NCBI RefSeq assembly: GCF_021021415.1
Contig: NZ_JAINWJ010000059.1
Location: 1-45,967, forward strand
DNA from: Martelella mediterranea
GTDB lineage: Bacteria > Pseudomonadota > Alphaproteobacteria > Rhizobiales > Rhizobiaceae
Direction: 5' to 3'
DNA: 45,967 nt
The notes under the pieces were generated by a model. That model saw only the letters and a list, made by a program, of their open reading frames with translations. It made no database searches and was not told the origin of the DNA. Both the position numbers and the translations under genes were made by a program. This document shows, one piece after another, positions 7,056-14,686 of this stretch (positions are counted from its first letter, which is position 1; every line of letters begins with the position of its first letter).

Positions 7056-8560
7056 GCGAGGAAGGCGGCCTGATCGCAGCCATTCTTGCCCATGCCGATA
7101 CCCGGCCGGACGATACGGCGCTTCTTTGCAATGGCGAGGCGGCAAGCTGGCGGCAGTTGCGCGAGGATGTTCTGGCGATCGCCGGCGCGCTTTCGGCTGA
7201 TGGCGACGTTGGCCGCATCGCGCTTCTCGGCACCGCCGATATCGGGCTCGTCACCGCTTATCTCGCCATCATCGCCGCCGGCGGTTGCGCCGTGCCGCTG
7301 CCGGCGTCCGCCCATCCCGATGCGCTTGCCGGCATGCTCGCCGATTGTGATCCGGCGCTGGTGTTCGTGCAGGCAGGCTATGACCTGCCTGAGGCCTATG
7401 CCGGGCGTGTGGTGACGCTTGATGAGGATGAGGCGGGCCGCGTACCGGCGGATTTCCGCGCCACCGCCCCGCCCCTTGCAGCGCCCGTCACCGCCGATCC
7501 CGATGCGCCGTTCAACATCATCTATTCCTCCGGCACGACCGGACGCGCCAAGGGCATCGTCCATCCCCACCGCATGCGCTACCGCCAGGCGGCGCGCACG
7601 CTGTTCGGGCTCGATGCCGCGTCCACCATGCTGCTCGCCACCCCGCTCTATTCCAACACCACGCTGATGCCGATGCTGTCGGCGCTGTTCCATGGCGCGC
7701 GCGTCGCGCTGATGCCGAAATTCGATGCCGAACGCTATCTCGATCTCGCCGAAAGCCTCGGAGCCACGCATACCATGCTGGTGCCGGTGCAATATCAGCG
7801 CATTCTTGCGGCGGACAGTTTCGGACGACGCGACTTTTCCGCCTTCAGGGTCAAGCAATCCACCGGGGCGCCGCTGCCGGCCGCCGCCAAGCGCGCCCTT
7901 ATCGACACCTGGCCGGGCGATTTCTTCGAGGTCTATGGCCTCACGGAAGGCGGCTGTACCGCCATCCTCGATGCCGCGCGTTATCCCGACAAGGCTCATA
8001 CGGTCGGCAAGCCTGCCGCCGGCAACACGATCCGCATCATCGACGACAATGGCAATGACGTGAAACAGGGCGAGCGCGGCGAGATCATCGGCCGCTCGGC
8101 GATGATGATGTCCGGCTATTTCCGCAATGACGAGGCCAACCGCGCCTTCTACTGGCGGGACCGCGACGGCACGCTCTATCATCGTACCGGCGATATCGGC
8201 ATGTTCGACGAGGACGGGTTCCTGGTGCTGCTCGACCGCAAGAAGGACATGATCATCTCCGGCGGCTTCAACATCTACGCCTCGGACCTGGAGGAGAAGC
8301 TGCTGTCGCATCCCGGCGTGCTGGAAGCGGCGGTGATCGCGATCCCGAGCGAGAAATGGGGCGAGACGCCGCTCGGCTTTGTCGTGGCGAAGGCGGGTGC
8401 GGCGCTCGACCCGGATGCGCTCCGCGACTGGGTCAACGCACGGCTCGGGCGGATGCAGAAGATCTCAGCCGTCGAAATCCGCGACGCGCTGCCCCGCAAT
8501 TCCGGCGGCAAGGTGCTGAAGCAGGAATTGAAAAACCCTTATTGGGAGAAGGCGTCATGA
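7052..8560 (+). CDS. Acyl-CoA synthetase, ANL adenylating superfamily
   Basis: This enzyme should activate a carboxylic acid to its acyl-AMP and then to acyl-CoA. The 502-residue protein has all core motifs. The ATP-binding P-loop YSSGTTGRAKG starts at Tyr158, then VYGLTEGG (A5), YHRTGDIGMFDEDGF with the hinge LLDRKKDMIISGGFNIYA (A7-A8), and the C-terminal PRNSGGKVLKQEL with the catalytic lysine (A10). There is no signal peptide or carrier domain, so it is a free-standing ligase. It starts with ATGA overlapping the MaoC gene and ends with ATGA overlapping the SDR gene, so the three genes are tightly coupled. Substrate class (aromatic, branched or short-chain) cannot be decided from what I see. 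Confidence 0.92.
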   Translation: MSEEGGLIAAILAHADTRPDDTALLCNGEAASWRQLREDVLAIAGALSADGDVGRIALLGTADIGLVTAYLAIIAAGGCAVPLPASAHPDALAGMLADCDPALVFVQAGYDLPEAYAGRVVTLDEDEAGRVPADFRATAPPLAAPVTADPDAPFNIIYSSGTTGRAKGIVHPHRMRYRQAARTLFGLDAASTMLLATPLYSNTTLMPMLSALFHGARVALMPKFDAERYLDLAESLGATHTMLVPVQYQRILAADSFGRRDFSAFRVKQSTGAPLPAAAKRALIDTWPGDFFEVYGLTEGGCTAILDAARYPDKAHTVGKPAAGNTIRIIDDNGNDVKQGERGEIIGRSAMMMSGYFRNDEANRAFYWRDRDGTLYHRTGDIGMFDEDGFLVLLDRKKDMIISGGFNIYASDLEEKLLSHPGVLEAAVIAIPSEKWGETPLGFVVAKAGAALDPDALRDWVNARLGRMQKISAVEIRDALPRNSGGKVLKQELKNPYWEKAS

Positions 8561-9309
8561 GCGACATTTTGCCGGTTCGGCCCCGCGTCGCCATCATCAC
8601 CGGCGCTTCCGGCGGCATCGGCCGGGCGACCGCCGAACGGCTGGCGGCGCTCGGCGCGTCGGTCGTGATCGGCTATCACGGCAACCGCGACAGGGCCGAG
8701 GCGCTGGCCGCCGCGCTGCCGGGCGAGGGGCATATGCCGCTCCGCATCGCAATCGAGGAGCCGGCCAGCATCGCGGCGTCCGTCGCCGCGGTCGAGGCCC
8801 GTTTCGGCGCGGTCGATCTGCTGGTCAATAATGGCGGAACCACCGAGGTTGTGCCGGCAAACGATCTCGATGGGCTCACCGATGACCTGTTCGACCGGAT
8901 CACGCGCGTGAACCTCCGCGGCCCCTTCGCCATGGTCCGCGCCTTCCGCCCGCTGCTTGCGCGCGGGCAAGACGCGGCGGTGGTCAATGTCTCCTCGATT
9001 GCCGCGCGCACCGGGGTTGGCAGCAACCTCGCCTATTGCGCGGCCAAGGCCGGGCTCGATTCGCTCACCATCGGCCTTGCCAAGGCGCTGGCGCCGGATA
9101 TCCGGGTGTTCTCGGTCTCGCCCGCCGGCGTCGACACCGGTTTCGTGCCGGGCCGCCCGCGCGAAAAGCTGGAGGCGATGGCCAAAACGCTGCCGCTCCA
9201 GCGGATCACCACGCCCGACGACGTCGCCCGCGCCATCATCGCCTGCGCCACCCTCCTCACCAGCTCCACCGGCATCATCGTGCCCGTGGACGAGGGCCGG
9301 CATCTCTAA
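8557..9309 (+). CDS. Short-chain dehydrogenase/reductase (SDR), classical type
   Basis: The 250-residue protein has the Rossmann motif TGASGGIG (residues 15-22), the NNGG loop, and the catalytic set with Ser147 in VNVSSIAA and Tyr160-x3-Lys164 in AYCAAKAG. Classical SDRs interconvert alcohols and ketones with NAD(P)H. In this operon it would suit oxidation of a 3-hydroxyacyl-CoA made by the MaoC hydratase, but this is inferred. ATG 8557 overlaps the stop of the acyl-CoA synthetase gene by four bases. The frame is open upstream, inside that gene, but has no separate start signal. It is the last gene of the operon; a palindromic repeat follows. Confidence 0.9.
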   Translation: MSDILPVRPRVAIITGASGGIGRATAERLAALGASVVIGYHGNRDRAEALAAALPGEGHMPLRIAIEEPASIAASVAAVEARFGAVDLLVNNGGTTEVVPANDLDGLTDDLFDRITRVNLRGPFAMVRAFRPLLARGQDAAVVNVSSIAARTGVGSNLAYCAAKAGLDSLTIGLAKALAPDIRVFSVSPAGVDTGFVPGRPREKLEAMAKTLPLQRITTPDDVARAIIACATLLTSSTGIIVPVDEGRHL

Positions 9310-9349
9310 GGCGGCATCCCCCGAACCCGGCAGGACACCAGCCGCACAG

Positions 9350-9508
9350 CCCCCCAATCTTCTCGCCCCGGAGGGGAGAGATGCCCCGAAAGGGGCAGTG
9401 AGGGGGGAGTCTATCCCCGCGAACGCCCTCACGAGACGAGATGCTGCGCCACCCTCACTCCCCTTTCGGGGGTATCTCTCCCGCAAGCGGGAGAAAATGT
9501 TGGGGGTA
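9350..9508. repeat. Intergenic palindromic repeat, rhizobial RIME-like
   Basis: Two arms of about 58 bases (9350-9408 and 9451-9508) are imperfect reverse complements, separated by ~40 bases. Each arm itself contains small GC-rich hairpins around the CCCCGAAAGGGG and CCGCAAGCGG cores. This resembles the mosaic palindromic elements common between rhizobial genes. It fills most of the gap between the convergent ends of the SDR gene and the M81 gene and could act as a bidirectional terminator. Confidence 0.7.
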
Positions 9509-9574
9509 TGCTTCAGAAACATAAGCGATTGATCGGCCTCGAGAGAGACGCCTCAGCGCCCTTATACGCACCCG

Positions 9575-11065
9575 TCAGCCCAGACCGACGCTGGGTTCCT
9601 TCACACCAAGCCCATGCGGATCGTCGACCATCGGCCAGATGTCGCGCCGTGCATATTTATAGGCGGTGAGCTTCGGATTGTTGGGATACGGCGTGCCGGC
9701 AGCGCAATAGATGATCTCGCCGGAAATCCGCGAAAACGCCGCGTGGAAATGATTGGTCGACTTGATGACCAGAATGTCCTTTTTAAGCGGATCGATGCCC
9801 ATCGCGGTAAACAGCGAGGGGTCGTAGCTCTGGGCGCGCACGGTGTTGAGAATGATCTTGATGCCCTCAAGGCGCACCGTCACCGCCGGGCCGAACGGCA
9901 CGATGCTGTCGCCGAAGCGCATTTCGGCATGCGGGTTGATCCTTTCCACCCGCACGGTGCCGTCGATCGGCGCGCCGGTGCCGGGCGCCGATTTGGCGCC
10001 GATGCGCAGCGGGATTTCCGCGCCCTCGCCGGCAGCCATGGCGATGGCGACGGCGACCGGATCCCAGATCGTGCCGACCGCGGTGTTGGTTGCCCCCTGG
10101 CGCAGCAGTTCGGCCAGCACCACCGTGGCGTCGCCCGCCGTGCCGCCGCCGGGATTGTCCCACATATCGGCGATCACCACCGGATGGTTTTTCGATTGCA
10201 GCGCCTGGCGCACGGCCTGGCGCTCGTCGATCTCCGGCATGCGGAAGGTGCCGCGCTTTTCGAAAAGCGCCATGCCGAGCTCGCGCGCCAGCCTTTCGCC
10301 CTTTTGCCTGTTGCCATCGGTGACGGCGATCATCTTCGTGCCCATTTCCGGCACGTCGCCGGCCATGAAGCCGTGGATCACCGACAGCGACAGGATTTCC
10401 GGGTCGGCCTTTTCCATCGATATCAGCCGGTCGACGAAGCCGCGCATCGGGTCGCGCGAGGTCGGAAACACATCGATCATGCGACAGTCGAACACCGACA
10501 TCACCGGCTTCACCCGGCCTTCCAGCGTATCGAGCGCGATCCGCCACAGATCGCCGGCGCGCTCGACGAAATCGGTATGGGGGAATTCCTTGAAGGCGAC
10601 GAAGAAATCGGCGGCCGCGACCCGCTTCGCCGTCAGGTGGCTGTGCGGATCGAGCTCGGCGCAGACCAGCACGTTCGGCCCGACCATATCCCTGATACGC
10701 GTCAAGAGATCGCCCTCGGGGTCTTGATAGCCGGCAGCCACCATCGCCCCGTGCAGGCCGAGCACGACGGCGTCGACGGGAAGCGCGGCGCGCAACTGGT
10801 CAAGGATTTCGTCGCGCAGACCCTCATAGGCCTGGCGGTTGACGAGGCCGGCGGGATCGGCCCAGGCGGCGCTGCCTTCGATCAGTTCGAAACCGTGCTC
10901 GCGCGCAAAGGCGCGGCCGACCGTGATCGGCGCGGTGCAGAGCGTCGGGGTTTCGGGATGGCCGCCGGGCGGGGCGTAGAACGAGGCGATAAAGGCGGAG
11001 CGATCAATGCAGATCGGCGAAAACGTGTTCGATTCCGTTGCCAGCGCCGCCGTGAATATCCGCAT
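9575..11065 (-). CDS. M81 family metallopeptidase (MlrC-like), copy 1
   Basis: M81 proteins include MlrC, which finishes microcystin breakdown; most members have unknown substrates. This 496-residue protein starts MRIFTAALATESNTFSP, a hallmark N-terminus (the conserved T-E-S/C-N-T-F stretch). It has LHGAM and ELDPHSHLT, which hold probable metal-binding Asp/His residues, and the signature DMWDNPGGG near residue 303. The C-terminal domain is of the MlrC type. GGGAGG precedes the ATG by about nine bases. No secretion signal is visible, so it should act in the cytoplasm. It precedes nothing on its strand but is followed upstream by an NTF2-like gene with a 29-base gap, probably one transcript. 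A second M81 gene lies at 14687 on the other strand. Confidence 0.88.
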   Translation of the reverse strand: MRIFTAALATESNTFSPICIDRSAFIASFYAPPGGHPETPTLCTAPITVGRAFAREHGFELIEGSAAWADPAGLVNRQAYEGLRDEILDQLRAALPVDAVVLGLHGAMVAAGYQDPEGDLLTRIRDMVGPNVLVCAELDPHSHLTAKRVAAADFFVAFKEFPHTDFVERAGDLWRIALDTLEGRVKPVMSVFDCRMIDVFPTSRDPMRGFVDRLISMEKADPEILSLSVIHGFMAGDVPEMGTKMIAVTDGNRQKGERLARELGMALFEKRGTFRMPEIDERQAVRQALQSKNHPVVIADMWDNPGGGTAGDATVVLAELLRQGATNTAVGTIWDPVAVAIAMAAGEGAEIPLRIGAKSAPGTGAPIDGTVRVERINPHAEMRFGDSIVPFGPAVTVRLEGIKIILNTVRAQSYDPSLFTAMGIDPLKKDILVIKSTNHFHAAFSRISGEIIYCAAGTPYPNNPKLTAYKYARRDIWPMVDDPHGLGVKEPSVGLG

Positions 11066-11094
11066 TGTCCGTTCCTCCCCGCCGTCTGTCCGAT

Positions 11095-11571
11095 CTAGAA
11101 CGGATGCGGCAGGTAGCCGGTAAAGCCGGCGATCTTCCAGCTTCCGTCTTCGCGCCGACAGTAATAAAGCGTCTGCCAGTTCATGCCGTCAAATCCGCCA
11201 TCGGCGCGTTTGATGCCGCCGTCAAACTTCTTGCGCACCAGCGCGCTGTCACCGGAAATCTCGATCTCCTCAAGCCGGGTGGCGTTGAAGATCGCCGTGC
11301 GCGGATCGTCGGCATATTGGCCCTTGGCGAAGTCCTGCGCCTGGCGCAGCCATTCATCGCGGTAATGGTCAAGATCGGGAAAGCCGAGCCGCCAGTCATC
11401 CGGGTTGCGCTGCCGCCCGGCATCAAGCGCGAAAAAGCCGACCGTGACGAAATCATCGGCGACCATCGACCAGTCGGCGGCAAGAAAGGCATCGATATCG
11501 CGCGGCATCAGCATCTCCCATATCGCGCGCCGGTCTTGATCGGAGAAGGGGTTGGCGAAGGGATCACGCAT
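11095..11571 (-). CDS. NTF2-like / SnoaL-type protein
   Basis: The 158-residue protein resembles small alpha+beta barrel proteins of the NTF2-like superfamily. The IDAFLAADWSMVADDF segment and the C-terminal WQTLYYCRREDGSWKIAGFTGYLP are the usual first helix and last strands. Such proteins act as isomerases, hydratases or ligand-binding subunits, so sequence alone does not fix the reaction. It is the first gene of a two-gene minus-strand unit with the M81 gene and is divergent from the RpiR-type regulator. That suggests control by the same regulator. The ATG has no strong ribosome binding site. Confidence 0.7.
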   Translation of the reverse strand: MRDPFANPFSDQDRRAIWEMLMPRDIDAFLAADWSMVADDFVTVGFFALDAGRQRNPDDWRLGFPDLDHYRDEWLRQAQDFAKGQYADDPRTAIFNATRLEEIEISGDSALVRKKFDGGIKRADGGFDGMNWQTLYYCRREDGSWKIAGFTGYLPHPF

Positions 11572-11672
11572 TTTGGGCCGTCTATCTAAATTTTTTTCGT
11601 GAATGGGGATTTTCTCTAGCCAGAATTCCGTTTTTATGGTGCCATGTCAACGAATAAAGAAAATAATTTGCA

Positions 11673-11736
11673 TAGAGCATCGGGCGAAAAAGTGGAATCC
11701 GGTTTTTCGATAACCCGATGCGTCAAAACAAAGAGC
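11673..11736. repeat. Rhizobiales-type intergenic palindromic repeat
   Basis: The arms GCATCGGG (11677-11684) and CCCGATGC (11714-11721) flank GTGGAATCCGG and a T-rich loop, and CAAAACAAAGAGC follows. I recognise this as a dispersed palindrome seen between genes of many Rhizobiales. Its presence argues that the open frame running back to 11644 is not coding and that the regulator starts at 11821. Confidence 0.7.
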
Positions 11737-11820
11737 CCGACCATCCTGAAACTTTGCGATAAGCTGGCTCGGATTCAGGAACGGCGCCTGGCGCCGGTAT
11801 TAGGGAGAGTGTCGCAGGAT

Positions 11821-12684
11821 ATGGATATTTTCGCGGTTCTACAGGAGCAGCAGGACCAGTTTTCGCAGGCCGAGAAGCGCATCTGCGATATCCTGCTCAA
11901 TGATTTCGATTTCGCGGTCAACGCCTCGATCGTGGAGCTCGCCGAACGCGCCGGCGTTTCCGCGCCGACGGTGACGCGCTTCTGCCGTCGCCTGTCCTGC
12001 CAGAACTTCGCTGATTTCAAGGTTCAGCTCGCCAAGACCGCCTATGTCGGCGTGCGCTATCTCAATCCGGAGGCCAGAAGCTCCGGCGCGTCCGAAGTCG
12101 CCGCCGATGTCGTCACCAAGGCGCAGAACGCCCTGTTCCTGATGCACCGCGCGCTCGATCTCGAAGCCGTCGAGAGGGCGTCCGCCATGATCGCCGATGC
12201 GCGGATGATCTACGCCTTCGGCGCGGGCGGCAATTCCTCGATGATCGCCGCGGAGCTGCAGAACCGGCTGTTCCGGCTCGGCAAGCAGATCACCGCCAGC
12301 GCCGACCATTCGATGCAGCTGATGATGACGGCCGCCGCCGGAGCCGAGGATCTGATCGTCGTTTCCTCGTTTTCCGGCCGCAACCACGAGCTTGCCCGCA
12401 CGCTGGAGATCGCCAGGCGCGCGGGGCTAAAGACGGTGGCGCTGACCCAGAGCGACAGCATCGTCGCCAAGGCCGCCGCTTGCGTCATCGGCATCGACCT
12501 GCCGGAGGGCGAAAACATCTTCCGCCCGACCTCGACCCGTTTTGCCTATATGGCGGTGATCGACATTCTCGCCAATCTGGTCGCCTACCGCACCCGCGAC
12601 CATGCCGCCGTCACGCTCCGCAACATCAAAACCCAGCTCGTCCTTCACCGCGACAAGGAAGACAGTCAGCTTCTCGGCGACTGA
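11821..12684 (+). CDS. MurR/RpiR-family transcriptional regulator
   Basis: The protein has 287 residues. An N-terminal RpiR helix-turn-helix (SIVELAERAGVSAPTVTRFCRRL, residues ~36-60) is followed by a SIS sugar-phosphate-binding domain. SIS blocks include YAFGAGGNSSMIAAELQNRL and VVSSFSGRNHELARTLEIA. Members sense phosphorylated sugars or amino sugars such as MurNAc-6-phosphate and control their breakdown. ATG 11821 gives the normal family length, with AGGGAG 14-19 bases upstream; GTG 11809 is a possible alternative. The 59 extra in-frame codons upstream cover a dispersed repeat and are rejected. It lies between the minus-strand M81/NTF2 pair and the hexosaminidase operon. An amino-sugar-type ligand fits the neighbouring GH20 enzyme, but is inferred. 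Confidence 0.9.
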   Translation: MDIFAVLQEQQDQFSQAEKRICDILLNDFDFAVNASIVELAERAGVSAPTVTRFCRRLSCQNFADFKVQLAKTAYVGVRYLNPEARSSGASEVAADVVTKAQNALFLMHRALDLEAVERASAMIADARMIYAFGAGGNSSMIAAELQNRLFRLGKQITASADHSMQLMMTAAAGAEDLIVVSSFSGRNHELARTLEIARRAGLKTVALTQSDSIVAKAAACVIGIDLPEGENIFRPTSTRFAYMAVIDILANLVAYRTRDHAAVTLRNIKTQLVLHRDKEDSQLLGD

Positions 12685-12695
12685 CTTTTTTCGTG

Positions 12696-12735
12696 CGGCA
12701 ACACCACGCATAAACCGGCAACATCACGCATAAAC
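12696..12735 (+). repeat. Perfectly spaced 20-bp tandem repeat before the hexosaminidase gene
   Basis: Two adjacent 20-base units (12696-12715 and 12716-12735) both have the form CGGCAACA(C/T)CACGCATAAAC and differ at one base. They fill most of the 63-base gap between the RpiR-type regulator gene and the GH20 gene and end 12 bases before its ATG. They could be repeated binding sites or a simple duplication. Confidence 0.6.
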
Positions 12736-12747
12736 AAAGAGGGGTCC

Positions 12748-14679
12748 ATGACCAACGTCGCGTCCAGTTCCGCATTCCGTCTCGAAAATTCATGGCGTCC
12801 GGTGGAAGGCGACCCGACCGGGGCCTTCGATTTCCGCCTCTTCAATCTCTCCGACGCGGCGATTTCCGGGTTTTCGCTGGCCTATACCTCGCTCACCCGG
12901 GTGAGCGGCGCGTCGCGGTTCGAAAACGCGGACTTCATCGAGCGCAACGCCAATTACCACGCCTTCAAGGCGCCGGAAGGCCTCGTGCTTCAGCCCGGCG
13001 AGAGCTGGACGTTTTCGGTGGTCGGGCTGACGCGTCCGGCAAAACACCGCACCGATGGCGCGAAGTCCGCTTTCCTGATCCTCGATGATGACCGGTATGT
13101 CGATGTCGCCTGCGACGACCTGATGGTTTCCGGTGGCGTGGCCGAGCGTCCGAAACCGCTGCTGCCGGAGGGCAAGTTCGAGGAGCCGTGGTTCATCCTG
13201 CCCTGGCCGGCAGCGCTCTCGCTGGTCCCGGCGGAGACGCCGCCGGTGGCGCTTTATCCTGCCGAAGGAACGCCGCTTGATGCGGTCAGATCGGTCGACA
13301 GCGTGACCGCGCTGTTTTCGCGCCTGTTTGAAAGCGGCCATGTGCCTTTCAGCCTCGCCCCGGTCGAAGGCGGCAAGGAGATGGCGTTCGAGACCGATGC
13401 GAGTATGGGAAAAGAATCCTATGCCATCGGCTTCGGCGATACGATCACCATCCGGGCTGCGACCGCCACCGGCCGCCAATACGCGCTGACCGTGCTGGCG
13501 CAGATGCTGTCGGCCGCCCGCGAGAAAGGGTCGGCGTTCCGCTTCCCGGCCTCCGGCACGATTGAGGACGCGCCGCGCTATGGCTGGCGCGGCACCCATC
13601 TCGATGTCTCGCGCCAGTTCTATGAGACCGCCGATGTGCTGCGTCTTCTGGATATCCTCGCCTGGCACCGGATGAACATCTTCCATTGGCACCTGACCGA
13701 TGACGAGGCCTGGCGGCTGGAGATCAAGGCATATCCGGAACTGACCGGCATCGGCGCGACCCGCGCGCCCGGCACGAAAATGCCGCCGCAGCTTGGCAAT
13801 GGCGCCGAGCCGGTGCGCGGCTTCTATAGCCAGGACGAGGTCCGCGAAGTGGTTGCGCACGCGGCCGCGCTCGCCATCGAGGTCATTCCGGAAGTCGATA
13901 TTCCCGGCCATTCGACTGCGGCGCTTGCCGCCCTTCCCGAGCTTGCCGACGGGCAGGAGGCGCCGGAAAGCTATCATTCGGTCCAGGGTTTTCCGAACAA
14001 CGCGCTGAACCCGGCGATCGAGGAGACCTATGTGTTTCTCGGCAAGGTGTTCGACGAAATGGTCGAGTTGTTTCCCGCCCGCTACATCCATATCGGCGGC
14101 GACGAGGTGGCCGACAACACCTGGCTTGCCTCTCCGCTCGCCCGGGCGTTGATGGAGAAGGAAGGCATCGACGGCACGTTCGGCCTGCAGTCCTACTTCA
14201 TGAAGCGCATCCAGAAGATGCTCGCCGAACGCGGCAAGACGCTGGCCGGCTGGGATGAGGTCTCCCATGGCGGCGGCGTCGAACGCGACGGCACGCTGCT
14301 GATGGCATGGCAGAAACCCGAGGTCGGCATCGCGCTCGCCAGGGACGGCTACGACGTGGTGATGACGCCGGGCCAGGCCTATTATCTCGACATGGTGCAG
14401 GACGAGGCGTTTCAGGAGCCGGGCGCAAGCTGGGCCGGCACCGTGCCGCCCGAGCATAGCTACACTTACGAGGCCGAGGGTGATTTTCCCGAGGAACTGA
14501 AGGCGCGGATGCGCGGCGTCCAATCCTGCATTTGGAGCGAACACTTCCTGTCGCGCGGCTATTTCAACCATCTGGTCTTCCCGCGCATTTCGGCGGTGGC
14601 CGAGGCCGGCTGGACGCCGAAGGCGCGCAAGAACTGGCTGCGGTTTGCAGCCCTTGCCCCCAAAACCCCGAAATTGTGA
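12748..14679 (+). CDS. Beta-N-acetylhexosaminidase, glycoside hydrolase family 20
   Basis: GH20 enzymes remove terminal GlcNAc or GalNAc by substrate-assisted catalysis. The 643-residue protein has an N-terminal chitobiase-like beta domain (~1-135) and a GH20b-type domain (~150-275). The catalytic barrel begins at RYGWRGTHLDVSRQFY (~residue 277). HWHLTDDEAW lies near residue 314, and HIGGDEVADNTW holds the paired catalytic Asp452-Glu453. A later IWSEHF block is also typical. No signal peptide is visible, so it should work in the cytoplasm on an imported oligosaccharide or glycoconjugate. AGAGGGG precedes the ATG by a few bases. Seven bases separate its stop from the M81 gene, indicating one operon behind the RpiR-type regulator. 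Confidence 0.93.
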   Translation: MTNVASSSAFRLENSWRPVEGDPTGAFDFRLFNLSDAAISGFSLAYTSLTRVSGASRFENADFIERNANYHAFKAPEGLVLQPGESWTFSVVGLTRPAKHRTDGAKSAFLILDDDRYVDVACDDLMVSGGVAERPKPLLPEGKFEEPWFILPWPAALSLVPAETPPVALYPAEGTPLDAVRSVDSVTALFSRLFESGHVPFSLAPVEGGKEMAFETDASMGKESYAIGFGDTITIRAATATGRQYALTVLAQMLSAAREKGSAFRFPASGTIEDAPRYGWRGTHLDVSRQFYETADVLRLLDILAWHRMNIFHWHLTDDEAWRLEIKAYPELTGIGATRAPGTKMPPQLGNGAEPVRGFYSQDEVREVVAHAAALAIEVIPEVDIPGHSTAALAALPELADGQEAPESYHSVQGFPNNALNPAIEETYVFLGKVFDEMVELFPARYIHIGGDEVADNTWLASPLARALMEKEGIDGTFGLQSYFMKRIQKMLAERGKTLAGWDEVSHGGGVERDGTLLMAWQKPEVGIALARDGYDVVMTPGQAYYLDMVQDEAFQEPGASWAGTVPPEHSYTYEAEGDFPEELKARMRGVQSCIWSEHFLSRGYFNHLVFPRISAVAEAGWTPKARKNWLRFAALAPKTPKL

Positions 14680-14686
14680 GGCGGCC

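Noticed and set aside
9310-9574. CRISPR array or IS remnant
   Set aside because: The repeats are inverted arms with inner hairpins, not regularly spaced direct repeats, and there is no transposase frame.
11644-11820. 59-codon N-terminal extension of the RpiR-type regulator
   Set aside because: It covers a dispersed palindromic repeat and exceeds the normal family length.
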